NCBI GenBank assembly: GCA_021399435.1
Contig: JAJTUP010000028.1
Coordinates: 744,001-808,000, forward strand
Length of the DNA stretch: 64,000 bases
Source of the DNA: Diaporthe sp. PMI_573
Taxonomy: Eukaryota > Ascomycota > Sordariomycetes > Diaporthales > Diaporthaceae
Reading direction: 5' to 3'
How positions within the stretch are numbered: the first letter of the stretch is position 1; every line of letters starts with the position of its first letter. Below the pieces are notes generated by a model, which was given only the letters and a program-made list of their open reading frames with translations, was not told the origin of the DNA and did no database searches. Made by a program: the position numbers and the translations under genes. This document shows positions 10,387-20,820 of this stretch, one piece after another.

Positions 10387-11019
10387 ATGCGCACAAAGAA
10401 AACCCCTACAGTAGCCGAAACTACAAGTAGAATCGGTTTCACATCAGAGTTGTTCGACAAAAATGGGAAACTCAAATACACCTTGAAGCAGCTTAGGGAG
10501 GAGCTGAAAGCAGATCACGTTTGTCGCAGCGGTTCTGTTGTCGCTCAAGACATCCAAGAGGATCTCAGGATGGGCGGCTGCTATACCTCAATCAATCAAA
10601 GACCCATTCACGAGTCCCTCAGACCGATCCGAACCACCGACCACAGCGCAGACGCGGCCGAGAAAATCCAGAATGGCGTGCAAGGTGCTGACCTTCCGCT
10701 GTACCACAAGTCAAGGGAAGATGTCGAATTAGAGGACGTATTCGAAGTAGATATGATCGTGGGCCATCGTAGGTACAGAACAAGGACGGAATTTCTGATC
10801 CATTGGAAGGGCTATGGCAGCAAGCACGACACTTGGGAGCCACCATCGAACATCTTGGACAAAACCCTCGTAAATGATTACGAACAAAACATGAGCTTTC
10901 ACCAGAACAACCGTAATCGCGATGTGGTCTGGTCGCGACGCCGGCCTCGGAAACGAGTCAGTAAAGCCATGCGGGGTCTTCAGGAATTAAGATCGTGGAA
11001 GAGAAGGGGGCGTTTGTAA
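10387..11019 (+). CDS. Stand-alone chromodomain protein
   Basis: An intact 210-residue ORF from ATG. A chromodomain occupies about residues 118-168 (VFEVD, FLIHWKGYG, DTWEPPSNI, the hallmark WKGY and TWEP blocks), with aromatic residues placed as in methyl-lysine-binding cages. The N-terminal 110 residues are unrecognised and hydrophilic; the C-terminus is very basic (RRRPRKR, KRRGRL) and could bind DNA or act as nuclear signal. Such short chromodomain proteins in fungi are either chromatin readers or integrase C-terminal domains left by chromoviruses; no integrase remnants flank it, so origin is open. It starts two bases after the NLR relic. Confidence 0.7.
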   Translation: MRTKKTPTVAETTSRIGFTSELFDKNGKLKYTLKQLREELKADHVCRSGSVVAQDIQEDLRMGGCYTSINQRPIHESLRPIRTTDHSADAAEKIQNGVQGADLPLYHKSREDVELEDVFEVDMIVGHRRYRTRTEFLIHWKGYGSKHDTWEPPSNILDKTLVNDYEQNMSFHQNNRNRDVVWSRRRPRKRVSKAMRGLQELRSWKRRGRL

Positions 11020-11406
11020 CTATCAATCCGCTCGATGGCGGTCAAGGCTCCAAGCAACGCACCGCAACGTAATGTGGCCCCCATATTGCGATACGTTGTC
11101 GTATTACTTAGCGGAAGGCACATTGCACTGGGTCGCAGTTATATATCGCGCAATGCATTGCCTCCAAGTACGGAATTCAGAGAATGCCGATGTCGTGACA
11201 GTGCTCGAGCTCTAATCACTCCTTCCAACGCTTGCAGACGGACAAGACTGGATAGTTTGGTACCCCACTGAGTCGCCCATGATTTCCTTTAAGAACAAAC
11301 ATCATGCTAAAAGTTATCCTCCTCTTTTTGCCGCCGCAGATTCAGATTCTCGCGAGCTGCCCACAATGTTCTCCAAACGTCAGGAATATTAACCATTATC
11401 GGGTCC

Positions 11407-11843
11407 TCAGATCACTCTGTAAATGTCTCGAGATTTCATCCTAGCCGCGATACGAGCCGAACGTCTCACGCCCTTTGGTGCTCGAATCTTACCATTCCTG
11501 ACCTTTATCTTGATGCGTGGCGACCGTCTCAGTCTGGATCGTTGGAATTTCAGCTTCTTAGCCTTCTGGGGCCGGTGAACTGCTTCCCGATAAGCAAAGA
11601 ACGCAGTGGGAATAGAGGTACCGTGGTGGAGAGAAGACACATACTCTCGCACCAGAGGTGGGCAAGCTTCATGAACTCATCCGAACCCAAGGCAGGAAGC
11701 TCTTCATCATTGCTGTCGGCGCTGTCGTCATCCAAGCCAGGTTGCTTACTTGCGATCACAGAATCACGTTGCTCAACCTTCAGCCCATGATTGCGTCCCA
11801 AAGAGGTACCCGGGGTTGCAGCTTTAATCGAGCGGTTCATCAT
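11407..11843 (-). CDS. Small hypothetical protein with basic C-terminus, two exons
   Basis: On the minus strand, exon 1 11843-11645 and exon 2 11579-11407 join across a 65-nt intron with GTATGT donor and GCAG acceptor (branch point weak) to give 123 residues. Splicing brings an acidic stretch (LDDDSADSNDEEL) into one frame with a basic tail (RLRRSPRIKIKVRNG, RRSARIAARMKS). No family recognised. The opposite charge halves suggest a nuclear protein; this is inference. An ATG start further upstream is possible. Confidence 0.4.
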
Positions 11844-12272
11844 TGCAGTATGCGCTGTCTTAGTGTGGTATACACAATATGCAGCATGCGATGGCCTTAG
11901 AGGAAGTGCAGGTGGACAAGGAAAAGCTGCGCGTTGGCGGCAACATGGTCCCTTACTTATACTCAACACGTTATGTATCGGAACATCTCTGCTGCCAGTG
12001 TCATCACAGCTGGGCGGCCGCAGGCAGTACGCTCAGAGCCAGATGGATTGCGGATATGTGCGCCGCTGCCCGACGCCATTACCCAAAACTTTGGTAAAGG
12101 CGAAAACAAGGATGGACATAGTCCAGTTCCGGTTATTGCTACGGCGTTCCGAGAGTTGAACAACATTTTCTTGAAGCGATTTAAAGGCCTCGACGATATT
12201 GTAAATTTTGAAGCCAAATCTAGCTAAGCTAAAGAGGGCGACGACAATAATGAAGAATATAAACCCCCCCCC
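11844..12272. other. Intergenic region
   Basis: No supported gene; a run of nine C at about 12266 lies just after the stop of the next minus-strand gene. Confidence 0.4.
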
Positions 12273-15200
12273 TTAGTACGCCACGGCTCTACGCCTCTTG
12301 TGAACTGGCCGAAGCATGCGTGGTCCTTTCGCACCAACGGCGAGAGCCGGGTACATAAGGCTGCTAGCCGCTCGACGCCGATACGCCTTGAACCCGATCA
12401 CCAGGCCAGTGGTCTTGCTTCTCCTCACGCCACCGCCAATAACTAGTCCATCACTTCGCTTTCCCAAAGACCCCAAGCTTCTCACAACCTTCTGGTAGCT
12501 CCCAAAAAACCGGTGTGCCCTCACGTCACTGCCCTCCCTCGCCTCAGCCATCCCATGGCCCAGCGTGACGCCCCAGAACAGCAGACTCTCGTCTGACCTA
12601 ACCCCAAGGTAAATAGCATGAGCGTCAATATCCCCGTCCCTCTCCAGCAACACGCTGTATATCGCGCCGGTGTACCTCACCAGCTTACCCGGTTGCACCT
12701 TCGCGGGGAACACCCAGCCGTGCCCGTCCTCCAGCCCGTCCACAAGGTCAGTGGGCAGGGCGACGGGGTGCCAGGGCGTCACGAGGACATCCCCGAGACG
12801 AACCATGTCATATTTGTGCACTGGCGTCAAAAGCACAGCGGCGACCTTGCGGGGCCCGGCGGGCGTGGCGACGATGTGACCCCTGCGCAGCGACGAGATC
12901 CGGAGGTATTTGTTGTTGGCGAGGCGCACGGGCGTCCGCCCCGCGAAGCACGGCGCGGAAGAGGAGTTATAAGCCCTCATCGAGATTGCTGTGGGACTAG
13001 CGGGCATCAACCTGCTGCTGGAGGCGAGTCTCCCGGTGGGCACGTACCGGGCCATGGTGTGCCCGCGTGGTCCTCCAGCGGGGATGCCGACATTGCTCGG
13101 CTCCGGGGCAGGGAGATCGTCGAAGGCGGAGCTCAGCGCGTCGCGGCACCTAATGAAGAGCGGGGAGCCGGCGCCGTACTGCAGGGGGCCCGGGTCCTTG
13201 AAGCTGTTGCATGCCTGCCTCGTGTGCGCGCCGTGCAGGCTGGGCAGGTAGTGCTGGCCCCAGCGGGTGAGGTACTTGTCCCTGGAGAGCGCGAGGGAGG
13301 ACCTGGCCTAGGGGCTCGGCGCCGGCCAGGTCCTGCATGAAGGCTACGCACATCGGGTCGTCGGGGAAGTGGGCTGCGGGCAGCGAGGCGATGAGGTCGC
13401 GGAGCTGTTGCTGCTTCTCGGCGAGGCCGGCCGGGTACTCGAGGTTGGGGTTGAGGCGGTGCTCCCCGAGGGCGTCTATCGGGAAGAGCTCGGAGAGAAA
13501 GGCGCAGATGCGGGATCGGGAGACCTGGCTGGCTATCTCGGCGTCGGAGAGCGATGTGAAGGATAGGTCCATGAGGTCCCGGCTGGCATGGTCAGGGTAG
13601 GGAATCAATCCATCCACGTCAATATCCGACTTTGTGGATTGAATTGACGGCTTACTCAGCAGAGTGCTCGTGGATTGATGTCCACAGGGCTGTCCGTGGA
13701 TTGATGTCCATAATATTGAATCCGTGGAAGACCCCTGTCGCACTAAATCGGGTTTCCTATTCGGGCAATTTTTGAAGCTACCGCCGAACCTGTAGATTGC
13801 CTCATTCATCCGAACAAGCCCGTTCAACAGACTCCTCCAGCGCTGTATCGTCAAGCAGTATGTTATCGACATCTTCGATAATGCCTGCGCACATGGCATA
13901 CAGATCCATCGTCGGGATGTTTTGGATTGAATCTCAACCCCGTAATTCCATACCCATGATAGGGTATCTTTGCTGCGCTCGGCCAGCGTGAATCCTTCCA
14001 GACCCGGAAGATCCTCCGCTCCTCATCACTTGTTGGTGCCCAAGTAGAAGGCTGGCGGACTTCGGGGTCCGGATCCAGACTAGGCAGAGGGACCTCGGCA
14101 TGCCCGTCGTTGTTGGTCGGCAGTTTAGGGTCAAAAGGAAAGTCCGCCATCTCGAGATTGAAGGTTCACCGACCGTATGAATCAAGTAAATGAGGAGACA
14201 TTTTGGGCTCAGTCGTTATAACGCGTCACGACGTGTCAGAACGCGTCCGAGGTATTGCCTGATTAGATGTGTTAGTGTTTGCGCAGAGATACATAGCGAA
14301 TATTAACGAAATATATCAAGGCGCCCATACCCCTGACTAGCGTCCACGTCAATCCACATCTCAATCCACGAGCCCCCACCGGTGGATTGATTGATTACAT
14401 AACAACAGGTCTCGTGGATTGACGTTGACGTGGATTGAAGTCAATATATTGATCAATACCGTGGAAGTCGTGGATTGATTCCCTACCCTGGGCATGGTTA
14501 ACATGCTGTGCTTCTGTCATTTTGTTGTACTGAAGTGCGACGTTTAGAAACGACGGCTCCATGTCACTGTCTGTAGAGCTGCTCTTCCACCTCAAGTAGA
14601 TGTCCCGAGACTGGCCGTACTGCAGACTTCCTAGTGGGATGTTGAGTTCAAAGTTGCCGCCAGGAGCTTGGGCAGGGTATTCTTGGCCCACAGAGATCCC
14701 CATCGTCGGCTGTAGCGTGACAGTATTAGGATATGTTAACTTGAGAGTCGAAGTGTTGGCGAAAGTAGACTGGAGGTTGGCAACGGCATGGACAAAGACA
14801 GTGCCTATCATACCCGCATCAGGGATGAAGGCGTAGTTGCCTGCTCCAAACTCTGCGATGGACTTCAGCAGCCCTGATCTGAGAGTATATCCGAAACCGA
14901 AGGTGTGGACGGATGGCACTATTGCACCCATCGCCTTGAGTGCTGGCACCTATCCTTGCTGGGGGCACATGTGGTTCGGAACTCCGTCCGTTAAAACCAT
15001 AACAGCAGGTACGCGACCTGTATTTGCTTCGTTCTTGAAAATCTTGATGCCATCTCGCAAGCCTTGCCAAAGATTTGTGCATCTTTCAAGCCCCATGGCC
15101 TCAATCTTCGCCTTGGCGGTTTCCTTGTTGGCGTCCGTCATCTCTGTCAGGGACTGCAGCACCTTAGATCCGTTGGAAAATGTCACGATTGCCAGTCGAT

Positions 15201-15350
15201 CTTCCTCTGTCATCGTAGACATTATTGTGCGACATGCGTGCTTGACTAGGTCCAACACTGACAGTCCTGTCCTCTCATCCTCTCCGGGAGCCGGAGCATC
15301 ATCACCCATGCTGGCCGACACGTCAATTACCAAGGGATGAAATTGGGAAC
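12273..15350 (-). pseudogene. vWA-Hint domain protein, broken (5' truncation, nonsense codon, hAT insertion, frameshift)
   Basis: Read on the minus strand: a von Willebrand A domain with its MIDAS motif (DVSASM, about 15320; later TDGVPNHM), continuing through 14949-14499, then 13584-13290, then a Hint (intein/hedgehog-like) domain at 13055-12273 with Cys in the APCFAGRTPVRL block, VTPWHPV and VTLGHGM. Related filamentous-fungal proteins are U-box-vWA-Hint; the U-box end is absent because homology stops at about 15350 beside a gag gene. Further lesions: in-frame TAG at 14950-14952, an 898-bp hAT insertion (13593-14490), and a one-base shift at about 13287-13296 in a run of G. With insertion and one target copy ignored, the frame runs through. 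The intact protein would be a self-processing ubiquitin-ligase-like protein; this copy cannot be made. Confidence 0.85.
13593..14490. mobile_element. Non-autonomous hAT element with perfect 8-bp target duplication
   Basis: Terminal inverted repeats CAGGGTAGGGAATCAATCCA start at 13593 and, inverted, end at 14490. The flanks 13585-13592 and 14491-14498 are both GGCATGGT, an 8-bp duplication as made by hAT transposases. The interior keeps the start of a transposase-like minus-strand ORF (14150 on) and its last residues (EDVDNILLDDTALEE, near 13830-13900) with the middle deleted. The left 330 bp closely match the element end at 51669. It needs a transposase supplied in trans and inactivates the vWA-Hint gene. 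Confidence 0.93.
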
Positions 15351-15424
15351 AGTGACTGAAGGGAAAGTGAACTCTTTCACGGCTGTCTCTAGGCTGCAAT
15401 TTAAAACAGCACGTTTCATCCCAG

Positions 15425-16697
15425 ATGCGGCAAGACGAACTGCTCACCACATTAGCTACGCGGTTTAACTCGTTTACGCTTCCCCTTCTCGATGCTGATG
15501 CATTCAGCGCTGACGTCTGCGAGATGAGTAAAACGGCTCAGAATTACGAGGACCTCGAGCGGCTACTCGAAAAGCGGCAAAAGCTCAGACAGACAGAACT
15601 CGTTGACGAAGGCTTGAGATTACGGAGGACCAATACTGGGCTGTATTCCCAGACATTTTGTCTGATCGTGCGGAAGACTTTTACCTCCACCACATTGGGC
15701 CAGACAAGAGATGGGACGAAATCTACAGCCTCCTAGATGCACACTTTAATACGAAGGCCAATCATAGTGTGTACTGGGCAGACTGGAGCACTCTTACATT
15801 TGTACGATGTCGAAGGGAGAATCCAGACAAGGCGTTGCTAGAAGTCTTGGATATCCTTCTAGACAGGCTTCAGCTCGTACAAAGAGCATTAGGGGAAGGT
15901 TACCAAGGTGAAGTCCAACTCAGTACGACAGTTGCGAGAGCATGCAAAAATATCCCAGAATTGGAAGCAGCTCTCATACGCCAACAACCAACGTGCAAAG
16001 CCCTATTCTCAGACCTCAGGGCTTCAATTCAAGTAGCGATGGACAAGGAAACAACAAAGACCTACCAATCGCGCGTTCCTGATATCAACTTTGTCGATCG
16101 ACGCTATACTTTGAATTTCAAGAATCGTCAAAAGCAGTCGTACAATAGAGGAGGACCACGTTCACGACAAATCATTCCCTATCGTGCAGCCAGGCAGCCA
16201 GGACAAAGTTCATTCCGCCCCCCTCGTGCAAATCCAAGAATCCAAAGTGCTTTGTGTGCAAGAAAGAAGGGTGTTGGTCAACAAACCACCCAGAAGCCGA
16301 AAGGAATCGTGCAAAGGAACAATACTTTCAGGCCTACCAACTACTGGAAGACGATTCCTCGTACGAAGGATTTGAGGCATACTTGCTAGACTTTGAGGGA
16401 GAGAATCCGATCACCAGCAATTCGGACGATGACGCTCAAGACACAGGTGATGAAACTCAGTCAACATACCTCATGGATTCAGCATTCCACCATCGTACAA
16501 CAGGCGAGGATATCTTCTCAGCACCGAAGACAGTTGAGGCAAGCCAGTTTGTACTACAAGACCCGTACAGCGTGATCTACCAAGGTGAATTGTGGGATAC
16601 CGGAGCAGCTAAGTTCTCTACAGTGGGAAAGCCACAGGTACTAGCATACCTTCGTGAGAACCCTCGTGCAAAGGTGTCCCGGCAATTGCTCAATTAG
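15425..16697 (+). pseudogene. LTR-retrotransposon gag and protease start, frameshifted
   Basis: Three frames must be joined to follow the protein: 15425-15620, about 15622-16260 and 16254-16697. The first two give a capsid-like gag (EYEDL-type N-terminus, then QYWAVFPDIL, DFYLHHIG). The third begins with a zinc-knuckle-like CFVCKKEGCWSTNH and ends in a retroviral-type aspartic protease motif, DTGAAKF. The order gag, knuckle, protease is that of copia-like elements; family assignment is not certain. Two frameshifts and the stop after 16697 make it inactive. It faces the truncated vWA gene head to head and may be the cause of that truncation. Confidence 0.7.
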
Positions 16698-16995
16698 GGG
16701 TTTCAAGTGAGATCAGACAGCAGATATTTCGCTAGGTCATTGGCCGACGTGCGTAGGCGTGATTATGACAATGAACAAGTTTTGTACGAGTATAAGGTGA
16801 TGGGAAAAAGAGTTTATGTAAAGCTAAGGGGGAACCACTATATATAGTTAAATATCGTAGGACAAATATAGGGATAATCAAACGTTTGTAGCTCTGAAAA
16901 CTGATATTAAGAATGTGTACTAAGGTTATGGTGCTATGGAGTAATAACTTGGATCACGGAATTCAGATTAAAGCATCTACATCTCAATTTTGGAA
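16698..16995. repeat. AT-rich stretch with a short block shared with 25.5 kb
   Basis: Bases 16920-16995 (CTAAGGTTATGG..., GATCACGGAATTCAGATTA, CATCTACATCTCAATTTTGG) recur with few changes at 25505-25548 plus 25807-25845, where the copy is split by extra DNA. It may be the end of the gag-bearing retroelement or its LTR. Confidence 0.45.
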
Positions 16996-17391
16996 TCACA
17001 TACTTTTCCGGTCCTGAGCCCCTGGAACCGCCCCTTCATGCCGACACAGGCCCTGAAAAAAAAACCTAGCCAACTGCCAGCTCGAAGTCGTCCTCTTCCT
17101 TCTGCGACAGCATAGCATGTGGGCTGGCAGTAAGGCGCCGTGGGCGGCCACGGCGCCGTGGTGCCGGGGGATCGTCGCCTCGAACGTGAATTGTGTCGCC
17201 TTCTGCAGGGCGGCCGCCGGGTGCGTGGCGTTGCCGTCTGCGGCGCCGTTTGTGGGTTCTGGCCCGGGGCCGGGCTCTCCACGATAGTACGGCTGAACGG
17301 CCGTCGACCGGAATCTCACGGGGCCGTTGGGCAAGTCGACGGTGACGTCGTGCCGGGCTTCTGGGTTGCATATTTCTCCAACGCGGTCCAA
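16996..17391 (-). pseudogene. Copia polyprotein scrap (integrase-RT linker)
   Basis: The minus-strand frame contains HDVTVDLPNGPVRFRSTAVQPYY, here cited as the PNGPVRFRSTAVQPYY block, which resembles the linker between integrase and RT in fungal copia polyproteins. The remainder is GC-rich with no further domain. No start or usable coding potential. Confidence 0.45.
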
Positions 17392-17397
17392 CCGGGG

Positions 17398-17750
17398 CTA
17401 TTGTATAGCGATTGCCTCCAAGTGGAAATTCTGCTGTTGATCATTCGAGCTGCATGGTGTATCTTCTTGCGTCGGCAAGCAGTAGTCAAGTCGATAAAGG
17501 TATTGTATCATCATATGGACAACCCGAGGATCATCCTCTGGGAGGTCAATACGTCTTGGCTCTGCCTGTTCCTCGTTTTCATTAGTCACGAAGATGTAGG
17601 GAAGCCATAGTTTCTCACCATAAACTGCTCCTTGCAGGCAACGTGGAAGAACCTGGAGCGCGGACAGATGATAGCTCTGTGCACCTGGAAGGACCTCCCT
17701 TGGCACGTAACAGTGAGGTCTGAGTATTCTCCGCTGTTGTATAGACTGAA
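17398..17750 (-). pseudogene. BTB/POZ domain gene relic with one intron
   Basis: Minus strand: exon 17750-17619 reads SLYNSGEYSDLTVTC, FQVHRAIICPRS, CKEQF, and exon 17565-17398 reads RRIDLPEDDPRVVHMM, YLYRLDY. The 53-nt intron (GTGAGA, CTAAT, ACAG) keeps frame. These are the core helices and strands of fungal BTB/POZ domains, which dimerise and recruit cullin-3 or transcription partners. There is no ATG: an in-frame TAG at 17751-17753 sits exactly where the N-terminus should be, and the protein ends shortly after the BTB core. Either the start exon lies upstream or the gene is dead; the surrounding copia debris favours dead. Confidence 0.6.
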
Positions 17751-17929
17751 CTAGATTTAGCTTAATTAGATCTTAGATAGAATTAGATTTCCTACTATTC
17801 TAAAGAGCAGAGCAAGCGTTTCTGCGACTCGCCCTCGTGAGCTATCCTAGACATCGTGTTGGTTGTGACTAGATTGGATGTTGCCTCCTTTCTGGTCTAT
17901 ATGTAAATAAGGCTGTATAAATACACCCT

Positions 17930-18040
17930 CGTCATAAGGGCGCACTATAAAGCCAGCCTCTTTAAGGACCTTAGATAGGTGTTTATACCAAAGCATAGGT
18001 GCTTGCTTAAGGCCATATATAGCCCTTCTAAGTCTTGCTA
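17930..18040 (-). pseudogene. Copia reverse transcriptase scrap, AT-shifted
   Basis: Minus-strand frame reads RLRRAIYGLKQAPMLWY and then EAGF, the copia RT block ...ALYGLKQAPR.W.... The surrounding 17760-18060 is strongly AT-rich, as after RIP. It is not collinear with the scrap at 16996-17391. Confidence 0.6.
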
Positions 18041-18075
18041 CTTTATTTTTATATTTAGGGTCCTTATATAGATAT

Positions 18076-18278
18076 TGTGACGGCAGCCACGGTCAAGCAA
18101 GCCCTGGCCGTCACAAGGCCCTAACCCTGAGCCCCACAGTCGCGTCAAGACTTTTACGCAGTCCAGGGATCGCATGAGCTTCGCTCTCCCTTTTTCCTTC
18201 TTTCTCTTTAGCTTAGAATATTCGTTGATAGCGCCAATAGACCCAGCTCCCATGCTGCATCTCGCACCGGCCGTGACA
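18076..18278. repeat. Possible solo LTR
   Basis: Starts TGTGACGGC and ends GCCGTGACA, imperfect inverted ends around 203 bp of GC-richer sequence inside AT-rich DNA. No target duplication seen. Confidence 0.3.
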
Positions 18279-19067
18279 TTAATATCCAGAACGTAAGTGA
18301 TAAAAAGACCAGATCTATTATCAAATAATCCGAGCTACAAGGTTCTCCAACTTTTAGCCGCCCCCCACCAATACATAAAGATTTAGGCTGAATTACCTAA
18401 GTCAATCATCTACCGACATATGAGATGTTACTTCAGCCCTTTTTTCTCTACCAGACCTCAGCTGATATACGAATGTGAACGAGGGTTTACTCGGGCAGGG
18501 ACGGTGGGAGTCGCCGTTTTCGGTTGCAACTAAGCGCCAAGCTTTGGTCGTCGTACGGTTAAAGTAAGCGGTTGTGTCCGATGTAAATTGCGAGGAACTA
18601 TAACTCTGCACATCTGATATATACAAGGCAGGAGAACTTGTACGCGCGCCAATGGCACAAGGACGGCATCTATATTCTCCGAGCGGATCTGGATCTTCAG
18701 GGCTCACGGAAGCCTCAGTCATTTGGCATGTTGCCCGGGAGTTGTTCCTGGCTGCTTGGCATCATCTCCTGTTCCTGTCGATTTGGTCGTGAACAGTTGC
18801 AGATGCGATTCAGGCTCCAGCCGGCTGGTGGCAGATGACTGACCAAGTGTGTTCAGGATAGTCCACGGACAGACGTGGCATTCTGGGGTGAAAACTGGGC
18901 AAAAAGGAAAACCTACTTTAGTATATAAATCCACGAGATATATTCGCAGCTTCTGTTCCTGGTATATGAACTCGCCGCACCACACTGATCTATTGAAATA
19001 TTCTTTTACCATTATCCCATTTTGACCATTGCGCGAGACAGGCAAAAGATCAATTGCATCGTCAGTC
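18279..19067. other. Intergenic region upstream of the esterase gene
   Basis: No gene supported. Should include the promoter of the esterase-like gene. Confidence 0.4.
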
Positions 19068-19943
19068 ATGTACGGGCGAGGCAACAACAACAACAACATG
19101 CTGATAGGGGTGGCCTGCCTCGTGCTCGCCTCGCTGCACACCGTCGTCTTGGCTGCGAGCTCTGCCGGCTGCGGCAAAGCACCAACCATCCAGAGCCAGC
19201 GCTACACCATGACGGTCAATGGCAAGCAGCGTCAGTACTTTATGAAACTGCCAAACAATTACGACAACAGCCACCCGTACCGCCTGGTCTTCGAGTGGCA
19301 CCAGCTCGGCGGCTCCGCCCAAAAGATCGTCAACGGCGAGAACCCCAACCAGGGCGGCGTCCTGCCCTACTACGGACTCGAAGCCCTTGCAAACAACAGC
19401 GCCATATTCGTTGTCCCCGACGGTCTCAACGCCGGGTGGGCAAACCAGGGCGGCGAGGACATCACCTTCTTCGACCAGCTCGTCAAGACTGTCGAAGCGG
19501 ACCTATGCGTCGACACCAACCTGCGCTTCTCGACCGGCTTCAGCTACGGAGGCAGCATGTCCTACGCCCTAGCCTGCGCGCGCGCCTCCATGATCCGCGC
19601 CGTCGCCGTCATCTCGGGCGCGCAGCTGAGCGGCTGCCAGGGCGGCAAGGACCCCGTCGCATATTACGGCCAGCACGGCACCTCGGACTCGGTCCTCAAT
19701 GTGTCAAACGGTCGCCAGCTACGCGATACATTCGTCGCAAACAACGGGTGCCAGCGTCTCGCTTCGGAGCCCCAGCCCAATGGGGGCCAGTCTGTCCTGA
19801 CTAAATACCAGGGCTGTAAGGCCGGGTACCCCGTCACCTGGGTTATCCATAATGGCGACCACAACCCCAGCCAGGTTAACCAAGGGCAAAGCACGCCCTT
19901 TGCGCCCAAGAACAGCTGGGACTTTTTTACCCAGTTTACCTGA
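19068..19943 (+). CDS. Secreted feruloyl esterase-like enzyme (polyhydroxybutyrate-depolymerase fold)
   Basis: Single exon, 291 residues. Residues 11-31 are a signal peptide (MLIGVACLVLASLHTVVLAA). The alpha/beta-hydrolase nucleophile elbow GFSYG places Ser at about 159; Asp in HGTSD (about 207) and His in NGDHN (about 265) complete a triad. FEWHQLGGSA is typical of FaeC/FaeD-like fungal feruloyl esterases, which release ferulic acid from plant cell-wall arabinoxylan outside the cell. Six or more cysteines fit a secreted fold. There is no C-terminal linker or cellulose-binding domain, and the protein ends soon after the catalytic His. The start could be ATG 19068 or 19098; the latter, after an AAC repeat, gives a cleaner signal peptide. 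Confidence 0.85.
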   Translation: MYGRGNNNNNMLIGVACLVLASLHTVVLAASSAGCGKAPTIQSQRYTMTVNGKQRQYFMKLPNNYDNSHPYRLVFEWHQLGGSAQKIVNGENPNQGGVLPYYGLEALANNSAIFVVPDGLNAGWANQGGEDITFFDQLVKTVEADLCVDTNLRFSTGFSYGGSMSYALACARASMIRAVAVISGAQLSGCQGGKDPVAYYGQHGTSDSVLNVSNGRQLRDTFVANNGCQRLASEPQPNGGQSVLTKYQGCKAGYPVTWVIHNGDHNPSQVNQGQSTPFAPKNSWDFFTQFT

Positions 19944-20532
19944 GGAGGAGAAGACAGAATCCCATTCGCTGCATGGGAGATGGTGGCGGAATGGGAAGGG
20001 TAACATTTGGGACAGTGGGCAGAGCAAAGAGGGAAACGGGGTATTGGTACGAAAGAAGGACCTATGTCGAACTCGTACATATGAATCAGCTTAGCTACTT
20101 GTAATTTTACAGGCATGGCTAAATGATCTCTGATAACACTTGACCGGTTCACATTTTGACTATTGGGTATGTCGCAATCTATTGGTACCTAGGTAGATAT
20201 CTGACTTAGATGACCGCTACATAGGGTCCTCAGCCCAACTGTCATGTAGGAATTTACCCATCCAGCACTACTCATGCAGACTAGTACATTTCATATCGTG
20301 AGTTCTTCTACCAAGTATGAACAGTAATCATATACAGGTCAAGAGCGGAACGTCGAACCAGACAGAAAACTATACGGTGAAGCTGGCGACACCTCATTCG
20401 AGAGGTCCATCTGCGAAGACTTTACTTATTTGATTTTTCAAGCCGGACCAGTCTTTCAGCCAGAGCAATACGGAGTCCAGGGCTCCTAATAGTGCAACCG
20501 TTTTCGGTTTGGAGACCTCAAACTGATCCATT
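19944..20532. other. Intergenic region, no gene seen
   Basis: No coding signal; 3' flank of the esterase gene then unremarkable sequence. Confidence 0.4.
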
Positions 20533-20664
20533 AGTCTGTTTGACTTGGCCACACTAAACTGCCGACCCGTTTGACTTGGCTACACTAAACTGCCAGTCCG
20601 CCTGACGTGGCCAAACTAAACTATCAGTCTGCTTGACTGGGCCAAACTAAACTATCAGTCTGCC
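20533..20664. repeat. Minisatellite, four 31-bp units
   Basis: Unit of the form AGTCTGTTTGACTTGGCCAC plus ACTAAACTGCC is repeated about 4.2 times with a few substitutions and no indels. Confidence 0.85.
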
Positions 20665-20820
20665 TCAAGGCTCCGATCAATGCCACACAACATCACATGG
20701 CACGTGCATGGAGTTGATGTTGACATGACGTCCAAACCTCGCATGATGTTAATCAACATGGCCATCGTGTGATGTGTATGTGTACAATGTTGATTTCGTT
20801 AACATCACCCCTGCAGTAGC

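Noticed and set aside
12618..13340. 240-codon plus-strand ORF, Gly/Arg/Pro-rich
   Set aside because: Antisense to the Hint domain; composition follows from GC-rich codons of the real gene.
19022..19804. 260-codon Arg/Gln-rich ORF overlapping the esterase
   Set aside because: Shifted frame of the esterase gene without motif support.
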